Assembly (NCBI RefSeq): GCF_013409625.1
Contig: NZ_JACCBF010000001.1
Span: 3,909,001-3,973,000 of the forward strand
DNA length: 64,000 nucleotides
From: Nocardioides kongjuensis
Lineage (GTDB): Bacteria; Actinomycetota; Actinomycetes; Propionibacteriales; Nocardioidaceae
Direction of reading: 5' to 3'
Positions 49,904 to 59,000 of this stretch are shown here, piece by piece (the stretch's first letter is position 1; each line of letters starts with the position of its first letter). Both the position numbers and the translations under genes were made by a program. The notes under the pieces were generated by a model. It worked only from the letters and a program-made list of their open reading frames with translations. It was not told where the DNA came from and searched no databases.

Positions 49904-51256
49904 TCAGGCGGGCTCGGCCACCCGGTCGCCGCCGGTCAGCACCGGGAGCGCCTCGACGCCGTAGACCGCCGACAGCTTGCGGAAGTCGAGCTCGGAGATG
50001 TCCGCGGCCATGGCCAGGTCCGGGAACCGCTCGGCCAGCATCCGCAGCGCCGTGCGCAGCTCCATCCGCGCGAGCTCGGCACCGACGCAGCGGTGCATGC
50101 CCCAGCCGAAGGCCAGGTGCCGGGTCGGCTCGCGGGTCGGGTCGAACCGGTCGAGGCCGGCCGCGAGCCGCGGGTCGCGGTTGGCCGCGAGCAGGGAGAC
50201 GCCCACCGCGTCCCCCTCCTTGATCTGCACGCCGCCGATCTCGACGTCCTGCTTGGCGAAGCGCAGGAACGCGAGCTGGACGACGCACAGGTGGCGCAGC
50301 AGCTCCTCGACGACCTGGTTGACCTGCTCGGCGTCCTCCGAGCGCAGCATCTCGCCGGCCTTCGGGGTGGTCGCGATCAGGTAGGCACCCAGCGCGAGCA
50401 TCGACGCGGAGGTCTCGTAGCCGCCGAGGAAGACGCCGTCGGCGATGCCGCCGAGCGTGACGTCGTCGAGCTCGTCGCCGTGCTCCTCGAGCAGCGCGCC
50501 GATCAGGCCGTCGCCCGGGTTCGCCCGCTGCTCGCGCACGGCGTTGATGAGGAACTCGCGGGTGTGCGCGGCCGCGCCGAACGCGCCGGCGCCGCCCTCG
50601 GTGAGGTCGAAGCGCGCCACGCCGAGCTCCAGGAACCGGGCCCGGTCGTCGACGGGGAGGCCGAGCAGGTCGCAGATGACGTCGAACGGTACGGCGAACG
50701 CGAACTCCTCGACCATGTCGACCGCACGCCCGTCGCGACCGGCCTCGGCCATCGCGTCCAGCCGCTGCTGCACGATCGCCTCGATGCCGGGCTGCAGCCG
50801 CGCGAGCCGGCGCATCGTGAACTCCGGGGTCAGGTAGCGCCGCAGGGCGGTGTGCAGCGGCGGGTCGGTCATGCCGAGGCCGCCGATCTGCTCCTCGTCG
50901 GAACGCCCCTCCTGGGACACGAACTGGCCGAGGTCGTTGGACCAGACCTCCGCACCACCGGCGAGCACCTCGCGCGCCTCGTCGTACCCGCTCACCAGCC
51001 ACACGCCCTTGCCGAACAGGTCGGCGAGCTTCTTGACCGGCTCGTCGGCCTGCACCTTCGCGAGCTCGGGCACCGGGTCCAGCCCGTCGCGGCGCAGCGG
51101 CAGCGTGAAGGCGTCGGGCAGGAAGCGCAGCTTGCGCAGGTCGATCCCGTTGCGCATGGTCCGGTTGAGCAGCCAGATGCCGATCCGCTGCTTGGCGGGA
51201 CCGAGCACGGGGTCCAGGACAGGCCGGAGCAGCGAGTCGAAGAGGGGGATGCGCAT
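49904..51256 (-). CDS. Cytochrome P450 (second, unrelated to the TetR-linked one)
   Basis: A soluble P450 of 450 residues. The haem thiolate is C390 in LAFGWGMHRCVGAELARME, the I-helix motif is GVFLGGYETSAS, and the K-helix ExxR is in VEELLRHLCVVQ. The N-terminus is about 50 residues longer than in the other P450 (MRIPLFDSLLRPVLDPVLGPAKQRIGIWLLNRTMR) and is amphipathic rather than a membrane anchor. No ferredoxin or reductase gene is adjacent. It is divergent from a sugar phosphorylase operon. The substrate cannot be inferred. Confidence 0.92.
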   Translation of the reverse strand: MRIPLFDSLLRPVLDPVLGPAKQRIGIWLLNRTMRNGIDLRKLRFLPDAFTLPLRRDGLDPVPELAKVQADEPVKKLADLFGKGVWLVSGYDEAREVLAGGAEVWSNDLGQFVSQEGRSDEEQIGGLGMTDPPLHTALRRYLTPEFTMRRLARLQPGIEAIVQQRLDAMAEAGRDGRAVDMVEEFAFAVPFDVICDLLGLPVDDRARFLELGVARFDLTEGGAGAFGAAAHTREFLINAVREQRANPGDGLIGALLEEHGDELDDVTLGGIADGVFLGGYETSASMLALGAYLIATTPKAGEMLRSEDAEQVNQVVEELLRHLCVVQLAFLRFAKQDVEIGGVQIKEGDAVGVSLLAANRDPRLAAGLDRFDPTREPTRHLAFGWGMHRCVGAELARMELRTALRMLAERFPDLAMAADISELDFRKLSAVYGVEALPVLTGGDRVAEPA

Positions 51257-51282
51257 GAGCCGTATTCCACCAGACGAGACGG

Positions 51283-51296
51283 CCTGACATATCAGG
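51283..51296. promoter_or_regulatory. Dyad between the P450 and beta-phosphoglucomutase genes
   Basis: CCTGA (51283-51287) and TCAGG (51292-51296) are inverted around CATA, 27 bases from the P450 start. It is a candidate operator. Confidence 0.3.
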
Positions 51297-51341
51297 TGTG
51301 ACCCGGATCGCGCCCTGGCTCTTCCCTGACCTCTCCCCCGT

Positions 51342-51347
51342 TAGCCT
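51342..51347 (+). promoter_or_regulatory. -10 box for leaderless beta-phosphoglucomutase gene
   Basis: TAGCCT lies 6 bases before the GTG at 51354, which selects this GTG over the one at 51348. Confidence 0.5.
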
Positions 51348-51353
51348 GTGCAG

Positions 51354-52109
51354 GTGCCTCGGACACTGGTGGACTGGGATGCCTGGGATGCGGTGCTCTT
51401 CGACCTCGACGGGGTGGTGACCCCGACCGCCGAGGTGCACATGCACGCGTGGTCGGCGATGTTCACGTCGTTCCTGACCGCGCGCTCGGCGGCGGACGGC
51501 GTCGCGTACCCGCCGTACTCGGAGCAGGACTACTTCACCTACGTCGACGGCAAGCCCCGCTACGACGGGGTCCGCTCGTTCCTCGCCTCGCGCGGGATCG
51601 TCCTGCCCGAGGGCTCGCCGGACGACCCGCCGACAGCCGAGACGGTGTGCGGGCTGGGCAACCGGAAGAACGAGGCGTTCAACCAGATCCTCGCTTCGGA
51701 GGGGGTCGTGGCCTACCCGGGCTCGGTGGCGTTGATCGTCGCGCTGCACGAGGCGGGTACGCCGATGGCGGTCGTGTCGTCCTCGCGCAACGCACCCGCG
51801 GTGGTCGCCGCGGCCGGGCTCACCGACTACTTCGCCACGATCATGCACGGTGGCCTGGCCGCGGAGCTGGGCCTGCCGGGCAAGCCGGCGCCGGACACCT
51901 TCGCCCACGCCGCGGCGACCCTCGGTGCGACCAACGCCCGTTCGGTCGTGCTCGAGGACGCGATCAACGGGGTCGCGGCGGGGCACGCGGGCGGCTTCGG
52001 GCTCGTGATCGGCGTGGACCGCGGCGCGGGCGAGGACGCCCTGCGTGCGGCCGGCGCGCAGCTCGTCGTACCCGACCTGGCGGACCTGGTCCCCGAGGAG
52101 GACGCATGA
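51354..52109 (+). CDS. Beta-phosphoglucomutase-type HAD hydrolase
   Basis: A HAD-IA enzyme of 251 residues. The nucleophile and acid/base aspartates are D17 and D19 in VLFDLDGVVTP. Motif II is AVVSSSRNA, motif III lies in GLPGKPAPDTF and motif IV is VVLEDAINGV. It interconverts beta-glucose 1-phosphate and glucose 6-phosphate. The stop overlaps the GH65 gene start by 4 bases, a common actinobacterial pairing in which the phosphorylase product feeds directly into the mutase. GTG 51354 is chosen because a TAGCCT box lies 6 bases upstream. Confidence 0.88.
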   Translation: MPRTLVDWDAWDAVLFDLDGVVTPTAEVHMHAWSAMFTSFLTARSAADGVAYPPYSEQDYFTYVDGKPRYDGVRSFLASRGIVLPEGSPDDPPTAETVCGLGNRKNEAFNQILASEGVVAYPGSVALIVALHEAGTPMAVVSSSRNAPAVVAAAGLTDYFATIMHGGLAAELGLPGKPAPDTFAHAAATLGATNARSVVLEDAINGVAAGHAGGFGLVIGVDRGAGEDALRAAGAQLVVPDLADLVPEEDA

Positions 52110-54622
52110 ACGCACCCGAGGGCCCGTCCCACAAGGCGCCCCCGGCCGACGACCCGCTCGACCGCAGCCGGTTCCCCGTCGACGAGTGGCGCCTGGTCGA
52201 GACCCGCTTCGACGGCAGCGACCTCGGCACGACCGAGTCGCTGTTCACCGTCGGCAACGGCTACCTCGGCCTGCGCGGCAACTACTCCGAGAGCCGCGAC
52301 GCGCACCTGGACGGCACCTTCATCAACGGCTTCCACGAGACCTGGCCGATCTCGCACGCCGAGGAGGCCTACGGCTTCGCGCGGATCGGGCAGACGATCG
52401 TCAACGTGCCGGACCCGAAGGTGATCCGGCTCTACGTCGACGACGAGCCGCTGCAGGTCTCGGTCGCCGACCTCCTCGAGTACGAGCGCTCGCTGGACTT
52501 CCGCACCGGCGTGCTCAGCCGCGACCTGCTCTGGCGCACGCCCGGCGGCAAGCGGGTCCGCATCCGCAGCACCCGGATGGTGCCCCTGGAGCAACGCCAC
52601 CTGGCGGTGCTGACCTTCGAGGTCACCCTCCTCGACCAGCGCGCCTCGCTGGCGATCTCCTCCCAGCTGGTCAACCGGCAAGACGAGCAGCGCGAGGTCG
52701 CCCCGCTCGACCAGAGCGGCGGCGGCACGGCGGACCCGCGGCGGGCCGAGGAGTTCGACCGCCGCGTGCTGCTGCCCCGCATCCACGAGGCCGACGCCGA
52801 GACGGGTCGGCTGAAGCTCGGCTACCGGGCGGCGCAGAGCGGGATGACGCTCGGGGTCGTCGCGGACCACGTGCTGGAGACGGCGTCGCCGTACTCGATG
52901 GAGGTGCACGCCGAGGACGACCTCGCCAAGGCGATCTACCGCGTCGCGGCCGAGCCGGGTGTGCCGGTGAGGCTGACCAAGCTGGTGTCCTTCCACACCG
53001 CGGCCACGGTGCCGCCGCGCGAGCTGATCGACCGCTGCGAGCGCACCCTGGCCCGCACCCGCGAGGAGGGCGTCGCCCACCAGTACGAGGTGCAGGAGGC
53101 CTGGCTCGAGGGCTTCTGGGCGCGTGCGGACGTCGAGGTGCCCGGCCACCCGGAGCTGCAGCAGGCGATCCGGTGGAACCTCTTCTCCGTCCTGCAGGCC
53201 TCGGCGCGCGCGGAGGGCCAGGGCATCGCGGCCAAGGGCGTGAGCGGGTCCGGGTACGGCGGCCACTACTTCTGGGACACCGAGATCTACGTGATGCCGT
53301 TCCTCACGTACACGATGCCGTGGGCGGCGCGCAACGCCCTGCGGTTCCGCTACAACCTCCTCGACAGCGCCCGTTCCCGCGCCCGCGAGCTGTCGCAGAA
53401 GGGCGCGCTCTTCCCGTGGCGCACGATCAGCGGCCAGGAGGCCTCGGCGTACTACGCCGCCGGCACCGCGCAGTACCACATCGACGCGGACATCGCCTAC
53501 GCCCTGAGCCAGTACGTCGGCGCCACCGGCGACGAGGAGTTCCTGGCCCGCGAGGCGGTCGACATCTTCGTCGAGACCGCGCGGATGTGGGCCGACCTCG
53601 GCTTCTGGCGCGACGAGACCCGGCGGACCTTCCACATCCACGGCGTGACCGGGCCGGACGAGTACACGACCGTGGTCAACGACAACCTCTACACGAACGT
53701 GCTCGCGCGCTTCAACCTGCGTCGCGCCGCCCGCGCGGTGTGGGAGCTGCAGCGTGACGACCCGGACGCGTACCAGGACCTGGTGCGTCGTACCGGGCTG
53801 AGCCCCGACGAGGCCGACGAGTGGGCTGAGTGCGCCGACGGGATGTCGATCCCGTTCGACTCCTTCCTCGGCATCCACCCGCAGGACGCGCACTTCCTCG
53901 AGCGCGAGATGTGGGACCTGGAGAACACCCCGCTCGACAAGCGGCCGCTGCTGCTGCACTACCACCCGCTGGTGATCTACCGGTTCCAGGTCCTCAAGCA
54001 GGCCGACGTCGTGCTCGCCCTCTACCTGCAGGGCGAGGACTTCACGGCCGAGCAGAAGCGGGCCGACTTCGAGTACTACGACCCGATCACGACCGGTGAC
54101 TCCACCCTGTCCGCGGTGGTGCAGTCGATCGTCGCCGCCGAGGTGGGCTACTCCTCGCTCGCGCTGCGCTACTTCCACTCCGCGCTCTTCGTCGACCTCG
54201 CCGACCGGCACAACAACACCGCCGACGGCGTCCACGTCGCCTCGACCGGCGGTGTGTGGAGCGCGCTGGTCGGCGGCTTCGGCGGCTTCCGCGACCGCGG
54301 CTCCGGGGCCGGCGACCGGCAGTGGCAGCTGGACCCGCGGTTGCCGGCATCGTGGTCGTCGCTGGTCTACCGGGTGACACTGCACGGCACCCGGGTGCGG
54401 GTGACGGTCCGGCCGGCCGAGCTCGAGCTGTGCGTCGAGCACGGCACCGAACCGGTCACGTTCACGGTGCGCGACGCCTTGGTCAAGGTCGCTCCGGGCG
54501 ATCCGGTCGTCGTCCCGCTCGAGCACCAGGGCCCGGTGCTCGACGGCGAGCCGCCCTACCCCGCCGGGATCCAGCGCGCCGACGGGACGGTGATCTCGGC
54601 GATCGTACCGAGCGGGGAGTGA
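52106..54622 (+). CDS. GH65 disaccharide phosphorylase (maltose/kojibiose/trehalose type)
   Basis: An enzyme of 838 residues, slightly longer than typical family 65 phosphorylases (about 750-800). The N-terminal beta-sandwich opens ESLFTVGNGYLGLRGNYSE. The (alpha/alpha)6 barrel carries the catalytic general acid E519 in HIHGVTGPDEYTTVVNDN and the phosphate-site region ASTGGVWSALVGGFGG near the C-terminus. It phosphorolyses an alpha-linked glucose disaccharide to beta-glucose 1-phosphate plus glucose, coupled to the overlapping mutase gene. Which disaccharide is used cannot be decided from motifs alone. A bidirectional hairpin terminator follows. Confidence 0.92.
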   Translation: MNAPEGPSHKAPPADDPLDRSRFPVDEWRLVETRFDGSDLGTTESLFTVGNGYLGLRGNYSESRDAHLDGTFINGFHETWPISHAEEAYGFARIGQTIVNVPDPKVIRLYVDDEPLQVSVADLLEYERSLDFRTGVLSRDLLWRTPGGKRVRIRSTRMVPLEQRHLAVLTFEVTLLDQRASLAISSQLVNRQDEQREVAPLDQSGGGTADPRRAEEFDRRVLLPRIHEADAETGRLKLGYRAAQSGMTLGVVADHVLETASPYSMEVHAEDDLAKAIYRVAAEPGVPVRLTKLVSFHTAATVPPRELIDRCERTLARTREEGVAHQYEVQEAWLEGFWARADVEVPGHPELQQAIRWNLFSVLQASARAEGQGIAAKGVSGSGYGGHYFWDTEIYVMPFLTYTMPWAARNALRFRYNLLDSARSRARELSQKGALFPWRTISGQEASAYYAAGTAQYHIDADIAYALSQYVGATGDEEFLAREAVDIFVETARMWADLGFWRDETRRTFHIHGVTGPDEYTTVVNDNLYTNVLARFNLRRAARAVWELQRDDPDAYQDLVRRTGLSPDEADEWAECADGMSIPFDSFLGIHPQDAHFLEREMWDLENTPLDKRPLLLHYHPLVIYRFQVLKQADVVLALYLQGEDFTAEQKRADFEYYDPITTGDSTLSAVVQSIVAAEVGYSSLALRYFHSALFVDLADRHNNTADGVHVASTGGVWSALVGGFGGFRDRGSGAGDRQWQLDPRLPASWSSLVYRVTLHGTRVRVTVRPAELELCVEHGTEPVTFTVRDALVKVAPGDPVVVPLEHQGPVLDGEPPYPAGIQRADGTVISAIVPSGE

Positions 54623-54626
54623 GGCC

Positions 54627-54662
54627 CTGCATGAATCACCTCTTCAGAGGCGATTCATGCAG
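54627..54662. terminator. Bidirectional hairpin terminator between convergent genes
   Basis: CTGCATGAATCACCTC (54627-54642) pairs with GAGGCGATTCATGCAG (54647-54662) around TTCA with one A-C mismatch. It lies between the GH65 stop and the response-regulator gene, and includes the latter's stop codon (54655-54657). Confidence 0.8.
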
Positions 54663-55329
54663 CCGGCGGATGCCACCCGATCCGGTTCGCCAGCCCGACG
54701 GCGGCGAGCTGGGAGGAGACCTCCAGCTTGCCCAGGATCCGCTTCACCTGGGTCCGCACGGTGCTCTCGGACACGACGAAGGTGGCCGCCACGTCGTGGA
54801 CGGTCTCGCCGCGCATCAGGTGACCGAGCACGACGGCCTCGCGGGGGGTGAGCCGTTCGAACCGGGTCCTGATCGCCCGGTGCTCCTCGCCGTTGGCGCG
54901 GGCGAGGGCGATCAGCTCGGCGCGCTCGGTCTCGTCCATGAGCGGGCCGCCCTGGGCCAGGGCGGTGATCGCGGCGAGCACGCCGTCCAGGGTCCCGGCC
55001 TTCGACAGCACCCGCCGCGCGCCGACCGCCAGGCACTCCCCCCACCGCACCCGGTCCGTCGTCGCGGTCAGGACGATCACCTGGACGCCGGCCCGGGCGA
55101 GCGGGGCGATGAACAGGCGGCCGTCGCCGAGCGGCCCGAGCTCGAGGTCGAGCAGCACGACCCGTGGCCGCAGCTCGCGGACCCGGGCCAGGAGCGCGCC
55201 CGAGGTGGCGAAGTCGTCGGGCGTGAGGACCCGGACGTCGTGGCCCTCGCGGGTGAGCGCGAAGTCCAGCGACTGAGCGAAGAGCGCGTGGTCCTCGACG
55301 ATCACGATCCGGAACGGGCTGCGCACCAT
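54655..55329 (-). CDS. NarL/LuxR-type response regulator
   Basis: A 224-residue regulator. The receiver has the acidic pair in IVIVEDHALFAQ, the phosphoacceptor D61 in VVLLDLELG, the Thr in IVLTATTD and the Lys in VLSKAGTLDGVL. The LuxR helix-turn-helix lies at about 158-215 (LTPREAVVLGHLMRGETVHDVAATFVVSESTVRTQVKRILGKLEVSSQ). Its ATG shares one base with the stop of the histidine kinase gene, so the two form a two-component system. Targets are not evident, but the nearby dyad at 56554-56570 could be an autoregulatory site. Confidence 0.92.
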   Translation of the reverse strand: MVRSPFRIVIVEDHALFAQSLDFALTREGHDVRVLTPDDFATSGALLARVRELRPRVVLLDLELGPLGDGRLFIAPLARAGVQVIVLTATTDRVRWGECLAVGARRVLSKAGTLDGVLAAITALAQGGPLMDETERAELIALARANGEEHRAIRTRFERLTPREAVVLGHLMRGETVHDVAATFVVSESTVRTQVKRILGKLEVSSQLAAVGLANRIGWHPPAA

Positions 55330-56552
55330 CAGCCGACCTCCGGTACGACGCCCGCGCGGGGCAGCTCGACCGTGAACGTCGCGCCCGCACCGAGCGCCGA
55401 GTCCACCCGGACGACGCCACCGTGCAGGGTCACGACCCGGCGCACGATCGCCAGGCCGAGGCCTGCCCCGGGGCGGCGTCGTACGGCTCGATGGCGGGAG
55501 CGGAAGAACTCCTCGAACACCCGGTCCCGGTCGGCCGTGTCGATCCCGATCCCGACGTCGCTGACCGTCAGCACCACCCACGACGGCCCCGGCGCGACGC
55601 GGACCAGGACCCGACCGCCGGGCTCGGAGTACTTGACGGCGTTGGACACCAGGTTGGTGACCATCCGGTCGAGGTCCTCGGGGTCGCCCCGCAGCGTGCT
55701 GCCCGCCAGCACCTCCAGGTCGAGGGTCACGCCCCGGCGGCGCGCCTCCGCGCCGTGCAGCGCGACCGCCTCCCGCGCGAGGTGACCGAGGTCGGTGGTG
55801 AGCACCCGCAGCGGTACGTCGGTCCGGCCCAGCTTGGCGAGCGCCGCCATGTCGTCGACGACCGACCGCAGCCGCTCCGTGCCACCGTGCACCACCTCGA
55901 GACCGGCCGTCACCACGTCGCCGAGTCCCGGCTCGTGGCGCAGCGAGTCGACGGTGTGGGCGATGGCGGCAGCCGTCCCGCGCAGCTCGTGGGACAGCAC
56001 GTCGATGATGCTGCGGCGGTACTCGGCGACCGCGTGCTCGTGCTCGACCCGCAGCTCGAGGTCGTCGCGCTCGAGCGCGGTGACGAGCGCGCGCTCGGCG
56101 AGCCGGACGTACATCTGCAGCGTCGACCGCTGGGCGGCGCCGGGCCGGCGGCCGTCGGCGGGCAGGTCGACCCACAGCACGCCCCGCAGCTGCCCCGCGG
56201 GGTCGTGGAGCAGCCCGCAGAGCAGGTCCCGGGATCTCCAGGCGTCCGGCTCCTGCAGCGGGACGACGTCGGGGACCCACACGTGCTCGTCGAGGTGACC
56301 CCCGGCGCGCTCGGCAGGGACGAAGCGCAGTGCACCCCAGGTGTCAGCAGCCGCGAGCTCCCGCTCGAGGAGCTCGACCGGGGTGCGCTGGTCGACCAGC
56401 TGGGCGGCAGCGGCGTCGTCGCCGACGACGGCAACCGTGTGCAGCAGGCCGGCATCGAGCACGCTGACGGCAGCCACGCGGAAGCCGGCGAACTCGATCA
56501 CACCCTCGGCGAGGAGCTCGAGGGTGCGGGTCAGCGATGCGTCGACCTCCAC
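55329..56552 (-). CDS. Cytoplasmic GAF-domain sensor histidine kinase
   Basis: A 407-residue kinase with no membrane helix. A GAF-like sensor occupies about 1-160 (LLAEGVIEFAGFRVAAVSVLDAG...LCGLLHDPAGQLRGVLWVDLP). The HisKA box IIDVLSHELRGTAAAIAHTVD contains H188. HATPase boxes follow: MVTNLVSNAVKYSEPGG, LTVSDVGIGIDTADRDRVFEEFF and GAGLGLAIVRRVVTLHGG. It probably responds to an intracellular signal such as a small ligand or redox state. The start is a GTG inside a short run before a perfect dyad. The response regulator gene overlaps by one base. Confidence 0.9.
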   Translation of the reverse strand: MEVDASLTRTLELLAEGVIEFAGFRVAAVSVLDAGLLHTVAVVGDDAAAAQLVDQRTPVELLERELAAADTWGALRFVPAERAGGHLDEHVWVPDVVPLQEPDAWRSRDLLCGLLHDPAGQLRGVLWVDLPADGRRPGAAQRSTLQMYVRLAERALVTALERDDLELRVEHEHAVAEYRRSIIDVLSHELRGTAAAIAHTVDSLRHEPGLGDVVTAGLEVVHGGTERLRSVVDDMAALAKLGRTDVPLRVLTTDLGHLAREAVALHGAEARRRGVTLDLEVLAGSTLRGDPEDLDRMVTNLVSNAVKYSEPGGRVLVRVAPGPSWVVLTVSDVGIGIDTADRDRVFEEFFRSRHRAVRRRPGAGLGLAIVRRVVTLHGGVVRVDSALGAGATFTVELPRAGVVPEVG

Positions 56553-56553
56553 A

Positions 56554-56570
56554 CCGGGAACGGTTCCCGG
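56554..56570. promoter_or_regulatory. Perfect dyad at the histidine kinase start
   Basis: CCGGGAA (56554-56560) and TTCCCGG (56564-56570) flank CGG, two bases upstream of the kinase GTG. It could be an operator or part of the terminator for the upstream gene. Confidence 0.35.
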
Positions 56571-56613
56571 AACGGGGCGCGTTCATTCCCCGCCCAGGGT
56601 CGATCGAGGGATC

Positions 56614-57498
56614 TCAGGCGCTGAACAGTGTCGGCGCGATCCAGTCGGCGACCCAGGCGACGGGGGCGCGGCCCGGGCCCACCTCGGCGAGCTCCCGGGC
56701 AGCCAGCTCGAGCAGGAGCAGCCGGGCGACGCACCGGGCCTCGACGACCACCCGGCCGTGCCAGCGGGCCAGGATGCGGGGCGCCTCCTCGACGAGCGCC
56801 GTGCCGGCGCCGTACCAGCGCAGCTCGCCGCGCAGCTCGTCGAGCCGGAAGTGCAGGGTGTCGAAGCCGATCGGGCGGTTCAGGCCGTAGCGGTCCCACT
56901 CCCGCACCAGCACGCTCCCGTGGGCTCCGGCCGCAACCGTACGGCGCGACCAGCTGCCGTGCCAGGCCCCGCGGGGCAGCGCGTCGAGGTCGTGACGCTT
57001 GCCGAGCTCGTCGAGCGCGGCGAGCAGCTGGTCACCGAAGGCCGAGGCGGGCAGCCCCTGCAGCCGGGCACGCAGGTCACCGGCGTAGGAGTGGTCGAGG
57101 TCCGCGATGGTGGCGAGCTCGACGACGACCCGCTCGGCGTCGTACCGGGCAGGGCGGGTGGGCACCCGGCCCGGGTACGGCGTGGCGCCCCACTCCTGCA
57201 CCAGGAGCGGCCGCCCGGCCCACGTGGTCAGCGCCAGCAGCCGCGGTGCGACCAGCCGGCTGCCGTGGTGGTGCGCCTCGAGCGTCGCGAGCGCGGTCGC
57301 ACCGTCGAGGATCCGCTGCGCCCCGGCCGGGTCGTCGGCCCAGCGGACCACCGCGACGCGGTGCGCCTGGTCGTCGTACACGTGGAACTGGGTCTCGCCG
57401 GGTACGCCGGGCTGCGCCATCAGCCGCACCGGGCACTCGAGCGCGGCGCCCACGAGGTCGCTGAGGTCGTCGAGGACGTGCGGGCTCAACTGGTTCAT
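56614..57498 (-). CDS. Phosphotransferase-fold protein with altered catalytic motif
   Basis: A 294-residue protein with no strong family call. The region GAWHGSWSRRTVAAGAHGSVLVREWDRYGLNRPIGFDTLHF (from about residue 177) resembles the end of an aminoglycoside/hydroxyl phosphotransferase-type kinase domain, where HGDxxxxN...DWE...GxDxLHF is usual. Here the catalytic Asp is Ser (H180-G181-S182-W183) and the metal motif is EWD. It may therefore be a pseudokinase or bind a sugar or nucleotide without transfer. AGGGGAGGG upstream selects the ATG at 57498. It is divergent from an MFS transporter gene. Confidence 0.6.
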   Translation of the reverse strand: MNQLSPHVLDDLSDLVGAALECPVRLMAQPGVPGETQFHVYDDQAHRVAVVRWADDPAGAQRILDGATALATLEAHHHGSRLVAPRLLALTTWAGRPLLVQEWGATPYPGRVPTRPARYDAERVVVELATIADLDHSYAGDLRARLQGLPASAFGDQLLAALDELGKRHDLDALPRGAWHGSWSRRTVAAGAHGSVLVREWDRYGLNRPIGFDTLHFRLDELRGELRWYGAGTALVEEAPRILARWHGRVVVEARCVARLLLLELAARELAEVGPGRAPVAWVADWIAPTLFSA

Positions 57499-57640
57499 GC
57501 GTGGTCCCTCCCCTGTGGTCCGGCGCGCCCCCCAGACGCGCCGGATGACCAGCGTCGGGGACAGCGGGGACGCAGCGGGAGTGTTGTCGGACGATGTCCC
57601 CACAATTTGGTAGGACCCGGTTCCCGCTTGTTCCATGTAG

Positions 57641-57655
57641 TCTCGAATAGCGAGA
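57641..57655. promoter_or_regulatory. Dyad upstream of the MFS gene
   Basis: TCTCG (57641-57645) and CGAGA (57651-57655) are inverted around AATAG in an AT-enriched patch 42 bases before the MFS start. It is a candidate operator. Confidence 0.3.
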
Positions 57656-57696
57656 TTTACGTCTCACCTCGTGGACAATGATGGTTCACTGGAGCG

Positions 57697-58944
57697 GTGA
57701 CCTCGACCGCCGTCCCGACCGCGACGGGGGTACGGACGGTCTCCGCCGCCCGACGCTGGGCGATGCTGGCGGCCGGCACCGGTGCCCAGGCCGCGACGGC
57801 GGCGATGGTCACCGCACCGAGCTTCCTGATCCCCGAGCTGCACCGGCCGGTCGCCGAGGGCGGCTACGGGATGAGCCTGGCCGAGGCAGGCCTGGTCGCG
57901 TCGGCGTCGATGACCGGCATGATGGTCACCCTCGTGCTCTGGGGCCTCGTGGTCGACCGGCGCGGGGAGCGGTTCGCGCTGCTGGCCGGGCTGGTCGTGA
58001 CCGCCCTCGGCGGCGCCTCGGCGGCCGCGCTCGCCTCGCCGTGGCCGATGGCCGTGGCGCTGGGCTTCGCCGGCATCGGGGCGGCGGCGACCAACTCCGC
58101 CTCGGGCCGGGTCGTGGTCGGCTGGTTCCCGCCCGAGCGACGCGGGATCGCGATGGGGATCCGACAGACGGGGCAGCCCCTCGGCGTCGGCATCGCCGCC
58201 GGCACGGTCGCCGTGATCGCCCACCACCACGGCATCGGGCCCGCCCTGTGGGTGCCGACGGCGGCAGCCGTCCTGGTCGCAGCCCTCGTCGCCGTCGTCG
58301 TCCTCGACCCGCCGCGGCCTCCCGTCGCCGCGGCGGTCGCAGCCCTCAATCCCTACCGCGCGGACCACTACCTCACCCGGATCCACGCCGCCTCGGTGCT
58401 GCTCGTGGTCCCCCAGTTCCTGGTCTGGACCTTCGGCCTGACCTGGCTGGTCGACGACCTCGGCTGGTCACCGGGCATCGCCGGCCTGGTCGTCGCCGGC
58501 ACCCAGGTCGCCGGCGCGGCCGCCCGGATCGGTGCGGGCTGGGCCTCCGACCTGGTCGGCAGCCGGATGCGCCCGATGCGCGCGGTCGCCCTCCTCGCCG
58601 CGGCCACCATGGCCCTGCTCGGCCTGGCCGCCACGGGCACGGACCGGTCGGGGGTCGTCACGGGGCTCGCGGTCGTGCTGCTGGTCGTCGCCTCCGCCGT
58701 CACCGTCGCCGACAACGGCCTCGCCTTCACCGCCGTCGCCGAGCGCGCCGGCCCGTTCTGGTCGGGCCGGGCCCTGGGCCTGCAGAACACCGCCCAGCAC
58801 CTCGCCGCCGTCGCCGTACCGCCCGTCGCGGGACTGACCATCACGGCGTGGGGCTACGGCGCTGCCTACGCCCTGGCGGCCGCGCTGCCGTTGCTCGCCG
58901 TCGCGGTCGTGCCCGTGGGCGGGGAGCGGCGGATCGACGCCTGA
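57697..58944 (+). CDS. MFS transporter
   Basis: A 415-residue carrier with 12 expected membrane helices. Helix 1 begins RRWAMLAAGTGAQAATAAMVTAPSFLIPEL, the loop 2-3 motif is LWGLVVDRRGERFALLAGL, and VGWFPPERRGIAMGIRQTGQPLGVGIA (helix 5 region) is common in nitrate/OFA-like and sugar-acid carriers. The GTG start has GGAG 4 bases upstream. The substrate is unknown. It is separated by 198 bases from the divergent phosphotransferase-fold gene, a gap that holds a short dyad. Confidence 0.85.
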   Translation: MTSTAVPTATGVRTVSAARRWAMLAAGTGAQAATAAMVTAPSFLIPELHRPVAEGGYGMSLAEAGLVASASMTGMMVTLVLWGLVVDRRGERFALLAGLVVTALGGASAAALASPWPMAVALGFAGIGAAATNSASGRVVVGWFPPERRGIAMGIRQTGQPLGVGIAAGTVAVIAHHHGIGPALWVPTAAAVLVAALVAVVVLDPPRPPVAAAVAALNPYRADHYLTRIHAASVLLVVPQFLVWTFGLTWLVDDLGWSPGIAGLVVAGTQVAGAAARIGAGWASDLVGSRMRPMRAVALLAAATMALLGLAATGTDRSGVVTGLAVVLLVVASAVTVADNGLAFTAVAERAGPFWSGRALGLQNTAQHLAAVAVPPVAGLTITAWGYGAAYALAAALPLLAVAVVPVGGERRIDA

Positions 58945-58982
58945 CGGATCCGCGCTCGGACCGCCCACGGCTCTCGAAAAGT

Positions 58983-59000
58983 AGAACGGGTACCAGTTCT
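58983..59000. promoter_or_regulatory. 18-bp near-palindrome upstream of the GH16 pair
   Basis: AGAACGGGTACCAGTTCT has 8 of 9 base pairs matching. It lies about 200 bases before the first GH16 gene, in the only gap there, and could be an operator for glucanase expression. Confidence 0.45.
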
